A stretch of 64,000 bases of DNA from Pseudogracilibacillus auburnensis (GCF_003201975.1 NZ_QJJQ01000007.1:124001-188000), one strand, 5' to 3'; positions 1-10,590 are shown, numbered from the stretch's first letter. Translations and numbers: made by a program. The notes: generated from the letters alone by a model not told the origin.

Positions 1-160
1 CCCTTACATGATGATATGTATAGATAAATAGCTCTTTTTGTAAGGAAGATTGAAAGATAAACGGGTTAGGACAAATAATTTCATACCCAATACCCGCTAC
101 TTCAATAATAATCGATTCTTCTTGGATAAATGTCACTTTACCTTTTATATATGCGATCAT
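1..160 (-). CDS. ruvA: Holliday junction helicase subunit RuvA (N-terminal part, cut by window edge)
   Basis: RuvA binds four-way junctions and loads the RuvB motor during branch migration. Only the first 53 codons are inside the window; they begin MIAYIKGKVTFIQEE, which matches the OB-fold start of the family, with the expected hydrophobic VAGIGYEI strand. The ATG has an AGGGG ribosome-binding site 6 nt upstream. It lies 33 bp downstream of yebC on the same strand, the neighbourhood usual in bacilli. The rest of the gene is left of the window. Confidence 0.93.
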   Translation of the reverse strand, partial: MIAYIKGKVTFIQEESIIIEVAGIGYEIICPNPFIFQSSLQKELFIYTYHHVR

Positions 161-193
161 TGTATTCCCCTTATTTCTATTTTTGGCGCTATC

Positions 194-925
194 TTATTCG
201 GCTATTTTTAAATTATGGTACACATCTTGCACATCTTCACTTTCTTCAAGCATATCAATTAGTTGCGTAACAGTGGCTTCTTGTTCTTTGTCTAGTTCTG
301 TATAGTTTTGTGGAATCAAGGTTACTTCTGCTTCCTCAATGTCATATCCTAGCTCACTTAAATCATTTCTAACCTTTTCAAAATCATCAGGCATTGTATA
401 TATTTCATAGACATTGTCCACCACTTCGATATCTTCTGCTCCAGCCTCTATCGCTTCAAGAGTTAACTCGTCTTCATCCACTTTTCCTTCTTTATCCATG
501 ATAACAATATATCCTTTTCGATCAAACATAAAGGAAACACAGCCAGTTTCTCCTAAGTTTCCACCATGTTTACTAAATGCATGACGAACTTCAGCCGCTG
601 CTCGGTTTCGGTTATCTGTTAAAACATGGACGATGACAGCAATCCCATTTGGACCGTATCCTTCATACGTAACCTCTTCATAACTTGCACCATCAAGTGT
701 TCCTGTTGCCTTTTTTATTGCGCGTTCTATATTATCATTCGGCATATTATCAGCCTTTGCTTTTTCAATAGTCGTTCTTAGTGCGGGGTTCATATCTGGA
801 TCACCGCCACCTTGTTTTGCAGCAGTATAGATTAATTTCGCATGACGCATGAAAATTTTTCCTCTTTTCGCATCTTGCGCACCTTTACGACGTTGTATAT
901 TATGCCACTTTGAATGTCCAGCCAT
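194..925 (-). CDS. yebC: YebC/PmpR family protein (YrbC)
   Basis: A 243-residue protein beginning [22 protein letters not shown], the hallmark start of the YebC family. Members act as DNA-binding regulators or as translation factors that relieve ribosome stalling; the sequence does not say which applies. The family-typical [21 protein letters not shown] stretch is present near residues 104-124, followed by the acidic C-terminal domain. Full length for the family. It sits between nadE and ruvA on the same strand. Confidence 0.93.
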   Translation of the reverse strand: MAGHSKWHNIQRRKGAQDAKRGKIFMRHAKLIYTAAKQGGGDPDMNPALRTTIEKAKADNMPNDNIERAIKKATGTLDGASYEEVTYEGYGPNGIAVIVHVLTDNRNRAAAEVRHAFSKHGGNLGETGCVSFMFDRKGYIVIMDKEGKVDEDELTLEAIEAGAEDIEVVDNVYEIYTMPDDFEKVRNDLSELGYDIEEAEVTLIPQNYTELDKEQEATVTQLIDMLEESEDVQDVYHNLKIAE

Positions 926-1028
926 TTGTCGATTCCCCTTTCTTTCTTACCTCAAAATCCTTTTTAAGTATAGCAAATTTAAAAAAAATATGAAAGAAGG
1001 TCATGAAGCCAGAAACTTTTATATCACT

Positions 1029-1769
1029 CTATTTTAATCGTAATTGTGTAGCGATATTGCGCTTATGTTCTGTCTGCTCGTGCATTCTTTCAATGACTTT
1101 TCTATCTTTTTCCGGAATAGGTTGTCCACTAATATAAGCATCAATGTAATCATAAGTTGTACCCATCTCTTTTTCATCGGTTTGTCCTGCCCATAAATCA
1201 GCACTAGGATTTTTTTCAATGACTTCCGTAGGGACGTGTAAATATGCAGCCAATTCTCTTACTTCTTTTTTCGTTAAATCAACGATCGGCTGTAAATCAA
1301 CCCCACCGTCACCATATTTCGTAAAGTACCCTGTGAACCATTCGGCAGCATTGTCAGTTCCTACGACTAAATAATTGTAATTTGTAGCGATTGTATAAAG
1401 GGTACTCATCCGAAGGCGAGCCCGTAAATTCGCATCCGCAATCCGATCTCTTTCTTCATTCCAAGCTTGTTCGGCCTTTATTTGGTTTTGAATCTCTTTA
1501 TACATGATCTGATGAGTTTCTGTTAAATCGATTGTCATATGATTAATCTTACATGCTTGAACGACCTTTTCAGCGTCTTTTATATCAATTGGATTACTTT
1601 TTAAAGGCATAATGACCCCTAAAGAATCGTTCGGAAATGCACGTTTAATTAAATTTGCAACAACGGCAGAATCTAATCCGCCACTTACACCGACTATGAG
1701 CCCTTTCACACGGGCTTGTTCTACTTGTTCTCGTAACCAGCTAGTAATTATTTGAACTGTTTTTTCCAT
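1029..1769 (-). CDS. nadE: Ammonia-dependent NAD synthetase
   Basis: Amidates nicotinate adenine dinucleotide to NAD with ATP and ammonia in the cytosol. The pyrophosphatase loop SGGLDS is near residue 30, and the C-terminal substrate region with NPSADLWAGQTDE is intact. There is no glutaminase domain, so it is the short ammonia-using form of 246 residues. I chose the ATG at 1769 because AGGATGG lies 5 nt upstream; an ATG three codons earlier overlaps that ribosome-binding site. In B. subtilis the equivalent place near safA holds nadBCA, so an NAD-pathway gene here is fitting, but it is a different one. Confidence 0.9.
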   Translation of the reverse strand: MEKTVQIITSWLREQVEQARVKGLIVGVSGGLDSAVVANLIKRAFPNDSLGVIMPLKSNPIDIKDAEKVVQACKINHMTIDLTETHQIMYKEIQNQIKAEQAWNEERDRIADANLRARLRMSTLYTIATNYNYLVVGTDNAAEWFTGYFTKYGDGGVDLQPIVDLTKKEVRELAAYLHVPTEVIEKNPSADLWAGQTDEKEMGTTYDYIDAYISGQPIPEKDRKVIERMHEQTEHKRNIATQLRLK

Positions 1770-1878
1770 TGTTACCATCCTTTTATATATTAATCGTAAA
1801 AAGTGCAATGAGAAGACGATTGTCTTGGAATCGCCTCCTTTTATTATACACTTTTTTTCCATTATCTTGAATGGAATA

Positions 1879-2736
1879 CTAACATTGATCACCATAATGA
1901 TTCTCTGCATTCATTTGTTGCTGTGTCCTGTGATATCCGGGCATTTCGTTCATTTGTTGATTTGACATTTGAGCCATTTGATAGTTCGGCATATAGTTCA
2001 TTTGATTATTAGAATAATAATTCATTCTTCGTGGCATAAAGGGACTTCCCATAAAATAAGTACCTCGATGATGCCATGGTGACGGATGATGTCTTGATAC
2101 ATACATGGATTGCATACATGGACAGCAACAGCAATGCATCTTTGATCTTTGATACATTGGCTTTTCCATCATATATTCCGATTGGGTGATTGGGCGAGTT
2201 GGAGGTTGTTGTTGTATCTCTTCTACCTTTCCTTTCTGCATTTCTTTTCGAACGCTTTTTTCTGGATGCTTCCTTTCCATTTCTTGCTTAGCCTCTTTTA
2301 CATTTCCACTCATTTTAGTCCGGTTTGGCATTGGTGGTGCTTGAATAATTGGCTTTACAGGGTATAAAGGCTGATAATTAGTAGGAGCTTTCGGTCGAAC
2401 TTGTTTCGCTTCAACATGATCATCAGCTACTATTTCACCCATTGGTCGTTCTGGCGTTCTCGCTTCTCTCTCTTCCGTAGGCTCCACTCTTGTAGCTTTC
2501 TCCATCTTTTCTACTTTTTCCGTACTTTGTCGTGGTTTAGTCTCCACACGCATTTCCATGTCAGTAGTTTTTTTCACCTGTTTTAATTCGCTCGGAATTT
2601 TTATTTTCATTCCTGGCATAATCATGTCAGGACTAGAGAGTTGTGGATTTAACTTAACAATTTCTTCAAAGTTAACACCATAGTTTTTGGCTATTTCGAA
2701 TAAAGTATCACCTTTTTGTACGATGTGTATTTTCAA
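1879..2736 (-). CDS. safA: Spore coat assembly protein SafA (LysM)
   Basis: SafA organises the inner spore coat and is recruited by SpoVID, whose gene is also in this window. An N-terminal LysM domain (residues 1-50, KIHIVQKGDTLFEIAKNYG, ending PGMKIKIPSE) is followed by a low-complexity charged and proline-rich stretch and a tail rich in Met, Tyr, His, Asn and Gln. It is 285 residues, roughly 100 shorter than the B. subtilis protein. The start is a TTG at 2736, 10 nt after AAAGGAG; another TTG at 2745 lies too close to that site. Residues near 200 contain HCCCCPC, a candidate cross-linking or metal site. Confidence 0.85.
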   Translation of the reverse strand: MKIHIVQKGDTLFEIAKNYGVNFEEIVKLNPQLSSPDMIMPGMKIKIPSELKQVKKTTDMEMRVETKPRQSTEKVEKMEKATRVEPTEEREARTPERPMGEIVADDHVEAKQVRPKAPTNYQPLYPVKPIIQAPPMPNRTKMSGNVKEAKQEMERKHPEKSVRKEMQKGKVEEIQQQPPTRPITQSEYMMEKPMYQRSKMHCCCCPCMQSMYVSRHHPSPWHHRGTYFMGSPFMPRRMNYYSNNQMNYMPNYQMAQMSNQQMNEMPGYHRTQQQMNAENHYGDQC

Positions 2737-2745
2737 AATAAACAA

Positions 2746-3000
2746 TCTCCTTTCATATTCATAAGACTAGGCTTTTATCTCATTAATAACATATGCATAG
2801 GAGTTGTCCTTGTTGAAACGAATTAAATACGTCTCTAAAAGAAACAAAAGCGCAAGCGCTCTTACAAGCAGAAAGTGACGTCCTGGGACTGCGATTACTC
2901 GTCCTACTTGAAAATATTGTACTAGCACATCCTGTGACGGAAGTTAATAGTGCAAATAAATTTTATACACGAGTATAGTCGAATATAGTTTCCTAGAAAA
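2746..3000. repeat. Intergenic stretch with a decayed palindromic repeat
   Basis: No coding signal is visible between safA and pheA. Around 2848-2960 lie GC-richer words such as GTGACGTCCTGGGACTGCGA and ACTCGTC, resembling the GACGTCC/GGGACGAG motifs of the repeats at 29.8, 45.3 and 59.8 kb. I read it as a degenerate copy of that family. B. subtilis keeps nadABC, nifS and niaR here; no trace of them is visible. Confidence 0.4.
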
Positions 3001-3004
3001 TATG

Positions 3005-3034
3005 AAAAAACGCCTTCTTAAGTGAAGACGTTTT
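3005..3034 (-). terminator. Rho-independent terminator of pheA
   Basis: Read on the minus strand, AAAACGTCTTCAC TTAA GAAGGCGTTTTTT forms a stem ending in a T run directly after the pheA stop codon. Confidence 0.8.
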
Positions 3035-3038
3035 GAAT

Positions 3039-3896
3039 TTATTTACAAGCTAATTTGTATACTGGATACGTTCCAAGTATCGTTACTTTACAACCAAGAG
3101 CTTCAAGTTCGCCTTGAACTCCAGGAAACAAAGCATCATCATACGGCTCATCTACATCAATAATAAAAAAGTAATTTCCCAAACCTGTTTTCATCGGACG
3201 TGATTCGATTTTAGAAAGGTTCATTTTCCGCCAAGCGAATGCAGATAATACTTGATGCAATACCCCCGCCCGGTCTTCTGGTAATGTGATTAGTAAGCTC
3301 GTTCTTTCTAAATCAGTTGAATGATTAATTTTCACCAACTCTTTATTTTTTGCTAAAACAATAAACCTTGTATGGTTATTTGGATAATCATGAATATTTT
3401 CTTCCATTATATTTAGATTATATTCCTCTGCGGCTAATGTGTTACCAATTGCTGCAATTGGATTCCCATTTGCACTAACCATTTCCGCGGCACTACCTGT
3501 CGAATTAGTATAATGAATCGTAGCCTGCGGTAAAAATTTATGAATATATTGCTGACATTGTGCAATTGCATGGCGATGGGAATGAACTTCTTTTATATCC
3601 AATAATTCGCCTGCAAAATCACGATGTACTAATAAGTTTTGCTGAATTGGCACAACTATTTCAGCGATGATCGGTAATCTAACCTGGTGAACAAGATAAT
3701 CAATGGAAAGATGAACGGTTCCCTCTATTGCATTTTCAATCGGTACGACACCAATGTGAACTTCTTCATTATTTACCGCATCAATACATTGTGGGATCGT
3801 TTTAAAAGAAATTTTATCATCTCCGTTAAATGCTGCATCTACCGCTAATTTTGTAAACGTTCCTTTTGGTCCTAAATATCCTATCTTTACTGACAA
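3039..3896 (-). CDS. pheA: Prephenate dehydratase
   Basis: Converts prephenate to phenylpyruvate, the committed step to phenylalanine. The catalytic domain starts with KIGYLGPKGTFT and contains the Thr-Arg-Phe motif (HTRFIVL) near residue 175. A C-terminal ACT domain follows, with the phenylalanine-binding ESRP motif near residue 220, so feedback inhibition is expected. It is a stand-alone 285-residue enzyme without chorismate mutase. In B. subtilis pheB lies between obg and pheA; here obg is followed directly by pheA after 183 bp. Confidence 0.94.
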   Translation of the reverse strand: MSVKIGYLGPKGTFTKLAVDAAFNGDDKISFKTIPQCIDAVNNEEVHIGVVPIENAIEGTVHLSIDYLVHQVRLPIIAEIVVPIQQNLLVHRDFAGELLDIKEVHSHRHAIAQCQQYIHKFLPQATIHYTNSTGSAAEMVSANGNPIAAIGNTLAAEEYNLNIMEENIHDYPNNHTRFIVLAKNKELVKINHSTDLERTSLLITLPEDRAGVLHQVLSAFAWRKMNLSKIESRPMKTGLGNYFFIIDVDEPYDDALFPGVQGELEALGCKVTILGTYPVYKLACK

Positions 3897-4038
3897 TCAA
3901 CTTCCTCCTTACCCCACTTGTAACGAATGAATCAATTTGGCTCGCGTCTCGAATATACGATACACATCCAATCCGTGTGCCTTTCCTTTCGTCTATTGTG
4001 TAACTTTTCACAAACACATTCAACATGAACATATTGTT

Positions 4039-4062
4039 AATACTTTACCAAAATAAAGTATT
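4039..4062. terminator. Weak hairpin between obg and pheA
   Basis: AATACTTTA and TAAAGTATT form a 9-bp stem with a 6-nt loop just after the obg stop codon. The T run is poor, so it may only attenuate transcription into pheA. Confidence 0.4.
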
Positions 4063-4079
4063 TTAATCTACTGTTTTGC

Positions 4080-5602
<1,523 letters not shown>

Positions 5603-5893
5603 TTAAGCTTCAACAGCTTCTGGATATACACTTACTTTTTTCCGACTTCTACCGTATGCTTCAAATTTAACGACACCGTCAACTTTGGCATAAAGGGTAT
5701 CATCTTTTCCTCGCCCTACATTTTCACCTGGATAAATTTTCGTACCACGTTGACGATAGAGGATCGAACCCCCTGTTACAAATTGACCATCTGCACGTTT
5801 AGCACCGAGACGTTTCGCATGAGAGTCACGACCATTTCGCGTACTTCCAGCACCTTTTTTTTGCGCAAAAAACTGTAAATCTAGTTTCAACAT
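5603..5893 (-). CDS. rpmA: 50S ribosomal protein L27 with cleavable N-terminal extension
   Basis: L27 sits near the peptidyl transferase centre of the large subunit. The 96-residue protein starts [18 protein letters not shown]: the first nine residues are the Firmicutes-type extension that Prp removes after the FF pair, exposing the AQKKG tail. The Prp gene lies 14 bp upstream in the same operon. The rest ([15 protein letters not shown]) is standard L27. Confidence 0.96.
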   Translation of the reverse strand: MLKLDLQFFAQKKGAGSTRNGRDSHAKRLGAKRADGQFVTGGSILYRQRGTKIYPGENVGRGKDDTLYAKVDGVVKFEAYGRSRKKVSVYPEAVEA

Positions 5894-5907
5894 ATAAAGG
5901 CACCTCC

Positions 5908-6234
5908 TTACTGAATTTTAATTTGAATAAACTGTTTATATTCTCGTTCGATTGTTTGTAATGAAACGACCATCGCTTCTAATATTAGATTTGCATTCCT
6001 TGCCTGTTCTTTCGAGAGAGAGAAAGGTAATTCTACAAATAAATATCCTCCATCCGCCTGGTCAATCTTTAAGTCAATATCGCATAGTGTCGTAACAGCA
6101 TTTACTGCCCCAAATGATACAGCAGAAACACCTGCACAGACCAAATCATAGCCATATGGACCACTATTTGCATGTCCACTAATTTTAAAAGCACGAATAA
6201 GATCAGCTTTTTTATAAATACAAACCTTTATCAT
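5908..6234 (-). CDS. prp: Ribosomal-processing cysteine protease Prp (YsxB)
   Basis: Cleaves the N-terminal extension of L27. The 108-residue protein has the family core GHA (His21) and [10 protein letters not shown] (Cys33), the expected His-Cys dyad. It sits between rplU and rpmA, the invariable Firmicutes arrangement, and L27 in this window carries the matching cleavage motif. Confidence 0.93.
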   Translation of the reverse strand: MIKVCIYKKADLIRAFKISGHANSGPYGYDLVCAGVSAVSFGAVNAVTTLCDIDLKIDQADGGYLFVELPFSLSKEQARNANLILEAMVVSLQTIEREYKQFIQIKIQ

Positions 6235-6246
6235 TACAAAAAATCC

Positions 6247-6555
6247 TTAAAAGTTAATTTTTTCAACAATTAATTTCGTGTAAGGTTGACGATGACCTTG
6301 TTTACGCTTATAATTTTTCTTTGGCTTATATTTGAAAACAGTAATTTTTTTCTGGCGTCCCTGTTTTTCAACTTTGGCTTGTACAGTTGCACCTTCCACA
6401 TATGGAGCGCCAACTTTTACATCTTCGCCACCTACGAATAAAACCTTGTCAAAAGTAACTGTTTCTTCTGGCTCTGCATTTACTTTTTCAATGTAAATTT
6501 CTTGACCTTCCGTCACTTTTACTTGTTTACCGCCTGCTTCGATAATTGCGTACAT
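6247..6555 (-). CDS. rplU: 50S ribosomal protein L21
   Basis: A 102-residue large-subunit protein that binds 23S rRNA. It begins [18 protein letters not shown] and ends with the basic [17 protein letters not shown] segment, both diagnostic of the family. The ATG at 6555 has GGGAGGTG upstream; the longer open frame runs into the leader RNA and is not the true start. It is first in the rplU-prp-rpmA operon. Confidence 0.96.
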   Translation of the reverse strand: MYAIIEAGGKQVKVTEGQEIYIEKVNAEPEETVTFDKVLFVGGEDVKVGAPYVEGATVQAKVEKQGRQKKITVFKYKPKKNYKRKQGHRQPYTKLIVEKINF

Positions 6556-6559
6556 TTTT

Positions 6560-6664
6560 CTTTGCACCTCCCAATTGACTAAGACTCGCCATACAGGTAC
6601 CCATTTTTTAGGTTTATTTAACCTGATCTGTGCGGTTGTAGCTATGGTGCTACAATTGAATAAC
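6560..6664 (-). ncRNA. L21 leader RNA (ribosomal protein autoregulatory leader)
   Basis: Between a good promoter and rplU lies about 100 nt able to fold: TTGTAGC pairs with GCTACAA (6636-6655) and CAGGTT/AACCTG-type pairs follow. The segment CTGTATGGCGAGTCTTAGT just before the ribosome-binding site resembles the conserved end of the Firmicutes L21 leader known before rplU. Assignment rests on position and this motif; a covariance-model search was not run. Confidence 0.65.
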
Positions 6665-6670
6665 ATTGAA

Positions 6671-6700
6671 ATGATATCATGAAATTGAAGTGATTGTCAA
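6671..6700 (-). promoter_or_regulatory. Sigma-A type promoter of rplU
   Basis: Minus-strand TTGACA (6695-6700), an 18-nt spacer and TATCAT (6671-6676). The predicted start near 6664 coincides with the beginning of the L21 leader. Confidence 0.7.
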
Positions 6701-6725
6701 CTTTTTTCCTAATAGATTGAATCCA

Positions 6726-7580
6726 TTATGGATATTTCATTATCTCTGCAATTGTTTCATTATATCGCTTTTCCTTAAAATAAAAATGTAAACTCTTTTT
6801 TTCGCTTAAAGGTTCTTTTTCTTGACCATTTACGTAAATATGATGCTTTTTATTTCGCTCAAAAAAAGCAAAAATGTCTATAAGTCTTAGATCAGGCGGA
6901 ACATCTAATCGTTTTACTTTATGCTCACTCTCTTCATGTAAACGATTCAGCAAAAAACGCATAAAGAGAAAATAATGATTTTTCCATTCTGTTCTATTTT
7001 CTATTAGTAAGAAAACAATAATTAATAGCGAACTTAACGTAAACGGTAAGATGAAAAGTTGGAATAAAATAAGAAAGCTACACACTAATATCGAAAATAG
7101 AATGGTAAACCGGTGCGCTTTTTTATATGGAATAAAAAATGATAACAGATAAAAAAGTAATTTTCCCCCGTCCAATGGGTAAATTGGCAGTAGATTAAAT
7201 AATAAAATAACAGTATTATAATAAAATGCTGTTTCGATGATGGAGTCTGGTATCAAAGGTAGTAATGTCAAGCCACTTATACAGAAGTAAATCATGACAT
7301 GTTGAAATGGCCCTGCAGCAGTAACGATCATATCCTCTTTAATTGGTCTGTTTGCGGATTCCTCTGTTTTCATCACACCACCAAAAACCCACAAAATGAT
7401 CGCATTAATCCGCCAACGATACCATTTCGCAGCAAGAAAATGCCCTACTTCATGGATAAATACAATGGATAACAAAATAAATAAATGAATAAATGTTCCT
7501 GTGATGACTGAAATAACGATAAAGATGATTAATATCGGATGGATATGGATTAGTCGTATGAAATTAAGGAATGTCGTCAA
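6726..7580 (-). CDS. spoIVFB: Stage IV sporulation intramembrane metalloprotease SpoIVFB
   Basis: Cleaves pro-sigma-K in the mother-cell outer forespore membrane. It is a multi-pass site-2-protease family protein of 284 residues. The zinc-binding HEVGH is at residues 43-47 and the second ligand lies in LLPIYPLDGG near residue 138, in the middle of hydrophobic segments. A C-terminal CBS-like cytosolic part follows. It overlaps spoIVFA by 17 bp, which implies translational coupling with its regulator. Confidence 0.93.
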   Translation of the reverse strand: MTTFLNFIRLIHIHPILIIFIVISVITGTFIHLFILLSIVFIHEVGHFLAAKWYRWRINAIILWVFGGVMKTEESANRPIKEDMIVTAAGPFQHVMIYFCISGLTLLPLIPDSIIETAFYYNTVILLFNLLPIYPLDGGKLLFYLLSFFIPYKKAHRFTILFSILVCSFLILFQLFILPFTLSSLLIIVFLLIENRTEWKNHYFLFMRFLLNRLHEESEHKVKRLDVPPDLRLIDIFAFFERNKKHHIYVNGQEKEPLSEKKSLHFYFKEKRYNETIAEIMKYP

Positions 7581-8337
7581 CTGGGATCACCTGTGATGGA
7601 TCAATAAACTGATTATTTTTTTCAATCGAAAAATAAACCATTTCATTTTCTTCTGTCGGCTGAAAGGTTGCAATTGTTTGATTCGGATTCACAATTTGAT
7701 ACAAATGAACATCAATCGAACTTAAAAAGCCATATGTTGTTTGACTATTATCAGCATGTTGGATAATAACAGTTTTATTTGTTTCTTTATCATTTCCAGC
7801 AAAAATTACGACTCCCCTATTGATAGCTGAAACAACTGTTTTTTCATCAGGAGATATCATAATGCCAGAGCCATTTGCTGAAAATGTTTCGACAACATCG
7901 CCAATGACTGGTAAAATCATCGGATTGTCATCAGAACCTAAACTAATATTCCCTTGTGGTGTAATAGCTAGTGGAGTACCGAAAGTTGTCACATACCATT
8001 CATTTACTTTGGCAAACGGAAATTCGTTTTGTAAAGCGTTATATGCCCATTTTTGTGGCTGTTGTAATGCCGGTATATTCGATTGTAATAAAAAAGCGGA
8101 ACCGACAAAAAGCACAATCGATGCTGTCACTTTTATCAGCATAGTTGATTTCTGCATTTTTCGTTCTGTTTTTTTATCATATGTAGGTTCAATATTGTAT
8201 GATGGTGATTCAAAACCATGTTTCTCTTGATCATCTGCAATATAAGGTACTAATCGTTGTGCAGAAGAATCATGTCTTTCACGCATTTTCTTTCGCTGTT
8301 TAATTGATTGCCTTACTTTTCGAACCCCTCTATCCAT
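7564..8337 (-). CDS. spoIVFA: Stage IV sporulation protein SpoIVFA
   Basis: Holds SpoIVFB inactive and scaffolds the complex with BofA until the forespore signal arrives. It has a basic N-terminal cytosolic region, a single membrane segment near residues 79-97, and a C-terminal LytM/peptidase M23-like domain, apparently without catalytic residues. The ATG at 8337 gives 257 residues and is preceded by AAAGGA about 9 nt away; a further in-frame start 12 codons upstream lacks such a site. The gene is followed by spoIVFB with a 17-bp overlap. Confidence 0.9.
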   Translation of the reverse strand: MDRGVRKVRQSIKQRKKMRERHDSSAQRLVPYIADDQEKHGFESPSYNIEPTYDKKTERKMQKSTMLIKVTASIVLFVGSAFLLQSNIPALQQPQKWAYNALQNEFPFAKVNEWYVTTFGTPLAITPQGNISLGSDDNPMILPVIGDVVETFSANGSGIMISPDEKTVVSAINRGVVIFAGNDKETNKTVIIQHADNSQTTYGFLSSIDVHLYQIVNPNQTIATFQPTEENEMVYFSIEKNNQFIDPSQVIPVDDIP

Positions 8338-8463
8338 ATTGTTCAATCCTTTACTATTATCTTTGTAAATCATATGAAGGATCAGGACAAGTTATGATAA
8401 CAAAGTAATTCTTTCATTTTTATTGAAAGAATTGAGTATTCATTAAGTATGATGATTTATTAG

Positions 8464-9292
8464 TAACTCAACTTTCGCAGAGTGAAATGGACAAAGAAGC
8501 CTTCGTAGAATAAGGTAGAATGAAGATACAGTGCTCGAGTTGACTTTGGATTACCTGTTTGCTCTAAGCAGTCTGTTTACATCTAAACTCCACCTGCTCT
8601 TTTCGTTAAGTTTGTTGCTATTATCACGCAATTGAAATAAACTGTGCAGTAACTTAATTTAATATATTATCTGCAAACCTAGTCACAGCAACGTTGATTT
8701 CCGCTACGGACAGTCGCTTTCCGCGGGCACGGCTTCAGCCTCCTCGCGGAGAAACCGCCGCTGCGGGGTCTTCAGACACGTGCTTTCCCGCAGGAGTCGA
8801 CTGTCCTACGCTCCAATCAACTGTATGTAAGGTGAATGATAATTATTTTATTACACCCATAAACAAATAACAGTAATGATTGACTACACCCACCTTAGCG
8901 AAGGAAATGCACGGAGACTCCTGTGGGAGGATAGGCCTAGATAAGACCCCGCAACGAGCAAGGCGAGTGAGGAGGCTTATCAGCCGCCCACGGTAAAGGA
9001 GACACTGTGAAAACAAGCGATAGCGCAGGTTGAACAGATGTCGCTCTTATGCCCTGTGGTGAAAGCGTAGTGCATTTCCGTAGCGGTCTGACTATTGCTA
9101 TCCTAAGTTATTGCGCAGTTTATTTCTTTTATGTAATAAACAACAAATGCTATTTGGTAGGAGAAGGATTAGCAATCCCGACTTTTGGAAAACGGTTTAT
9201 TATACCAAGGTTGTCAAGGATATAATTAGAAGCATCCCAAGCTTAACCAAGCAACTATTCGATCTCATTTTAGTGGTGCGAAAGTTGAGTTA
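8464..9292. mobile_element. TIR-bounded non-coding element, copy 1 (core orientation A)
   Basis: An 829-bp unit bounded by 16-bp terminal inverted repeats: TAACTCAACTTTCGCA at 8464-8479 and its exact complement at 9277-9292. The outer arms (8464-8633 and 9127-9292) match copy 2 at 37266-38178 in the same orientation. The centre is flanked by 23-bp internal inverted repeats (8634-8656 and 9104-9126) and holds two palindromic repeats, at 8693-8822 and about 8899-9083. The centre is inverted relative to copy 2. No transposase frame is visible, so it looks like a MITE-like or decayed transposon. It separates spoIVFA from minD. Confidence 0.75.
8693..8822. repeat. Palindromic repeat A inside element copy 1
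   Basis: About 130 bp with complementary ends: GTTGATTTCCGCTACGGACA at the left and CTGTCCTACGCTCCAATCAAC-type sequence at the right. The GC-rich interior contains CTTTCCGCGGGC and CCCGCAGGAGTC. A homologue in reverse orientation is at 37825-37955. Confidence 0.75.
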
Positions 9293-9720
9293 GTATGTTA
9301 ATTTTACTAACTATTTTTTGAGTTAGTTTAGGAGGCTAGTCAATAAATCAACAAACAAAGATTGTTATTATCGCTATTTTTAAGTATGTTAAAAGATATA
9401 TTTTCGAATAAATCCTTACGGGAGAGTAAAACGATGCGGTTAAAAAGATGGCAACTACTGCCTAGAAAATAAATTTGGAGCCGTTGGTACTTTTTACAAA
9501 TAACGTAACGGGGAATGATTTATATCCACTTTTATTGAAAACGAAAAGGACTAACTATCGGGGAAGCAGAGAATCACAGTGGCATTTATAATGACAGGTT
9601 CTACGATTGCAGTCATCCGTTAATACTAGTATTTATCCTGCTTCAACGTCATATTATACGTGATATTACGTTAACAGGGATGAAATTAAAGCGAAAAAAG
9701 CATTGTGTTGTCCTAAAAAG
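9293..9720. other. Non-coding stretch before the minD terminator, possible decayed gene
   Basis: Between the element and minD I find only short frames broken by stops on both strands. A plus-strand stretch near 9570-9600 would encode a short hydrophobic peptide, but nothing identifies it. It may be an eroded gene or ordinary spacer. Confidence 0.35.
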
Positions 9721-9722
9721 GA

Positions 9723-9757
9723 AAAAGTAGAGCGTCAAATGTGGCATCTCTACTTTT
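9723..9757 (-). terminator. Terminator downstream of minCD
   Basis: AAAAGTAGAG and CTCTACTTTT form a 10-bp stem with a 15-nt loop, followed on the minus strand by a T run. It lies about 35 bp after the minD stop codon. Confidence 0.75.
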
Positions 9758-9792
9758 ATAGATAACTTATTAGGATAGCCCTTGCTTATCCA

Positions 9793-10590
9793 TTAAGAAC
9801 GAATGCCAAAGAAACTTTTCATTCGATGAAACATTCCTTTACTATCTTCTAAAGATTGTAAAGGGACAGTTTCTCCTAAAATTCTTCTAGCAATATTCCG
9901 ATAAGCGATAGAGGCTTTATTATTAGACTTTAAAGCCACTGGCTCTCCATTATTTGATGCTTTTATTACATCATCACTATCTGAAACGATCCCTAATAGA
10001 TCGATAGATAATATTTGGACAATATCATCAATATGTAACATATCGCCGTCTTTCATCATATGATTGCGAATTCTGTTTATAATTAACCGAGGTCGTTCCA
10101 TGTCTTCTTGCTCAATTAATCCAATAATTCGATCCGCATCTCTTACACTAGACTTTTCTGGTGTTGTTACGACAATGGCAGCATCTGCACCAGCAATTGC
10201 GTTTTGGAAACCTTGTTCAATACCGGCTGGGCAATCAATAATAATATAATCATAATCTTGTTTGAGTTCGCTAACAATCTCTAACATGCCTTCTTTTGAT
10301 ACGGCAGATTTGTCACTCGTTTGCGCTGCTGGTAATAAAAATAGATCTGAAAAGCGCTTATCCTGAATTAATGCTTGTGATAATTTACATCTTCCATCAA
10401 TGACATCAACAATATCATAAATGATTCTATTTTCTAACCCCATAATAACATCCAAATTACGTAAACCTATGTCTGTATCAATTAAACAAACCTTTTTATC
10501 CATTAAAGCGAGAGCTGTGCCAAGATTTGCAGTTGTAGTCGTTTTACCTACTCCACCTTTACCAGAAGTAATAACGATTGCCTCACCCAT
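9793..10590 (-). CDS. minD: Septum site-determining ATPase MinD
   Basis: A ParA/MinD-type ATPase that recruits MinC to the membrane at poles and division sites. The deviant Walker A box KGGVGKTT is near residue 11, and DTDIGLRNLDVIMGLE and the IIDCPAGIEQG Walker B region follow. The C-terminal basic amphipathic helix (FHRMKSFFGIRS) is the membrane-targeting sequence. 265 residues, normal. It overlaps minC by 8 bp. Confidence 0.96.
   Translation of the reverse strand: MGEAIVITSGKGGVGKTTTTANLGTALALMDKKVCLIDTDIGLRNLDVIMGLENRIIYDIVDVIDGRCKLSQALIQDKRFSDLFLLPAAQTSDKSAVSKEGMLEIVSELKQDYDYIIIDCPAGIEQGFQNAIAGADAAIVVTTPEKSSVRDADRIIGLIEQEDMERPRLIINRIRNHMMKDGDMLHIDDIVQILSIDLLGIVSDSDDVIKASNNGEPVALKSNNKASIAYRNIARRILGETVPLQSLEDSKGMFHRMKSFFGIRS

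Noticed and set aside
3826-4032. Short minus-strand frame upstream of pheA
   Set aside because: It overlaps the pheA start in another frame, lacks a ribosome-binding site and has no recognisable content.
8697-9083. Structured non-coding RNA in the GC-rich palindromes
   Set aside because: The same sequences recur in several intergenic gaps, in both orientations and nested in each other, which fits mobile repeats better than an RNA gene.
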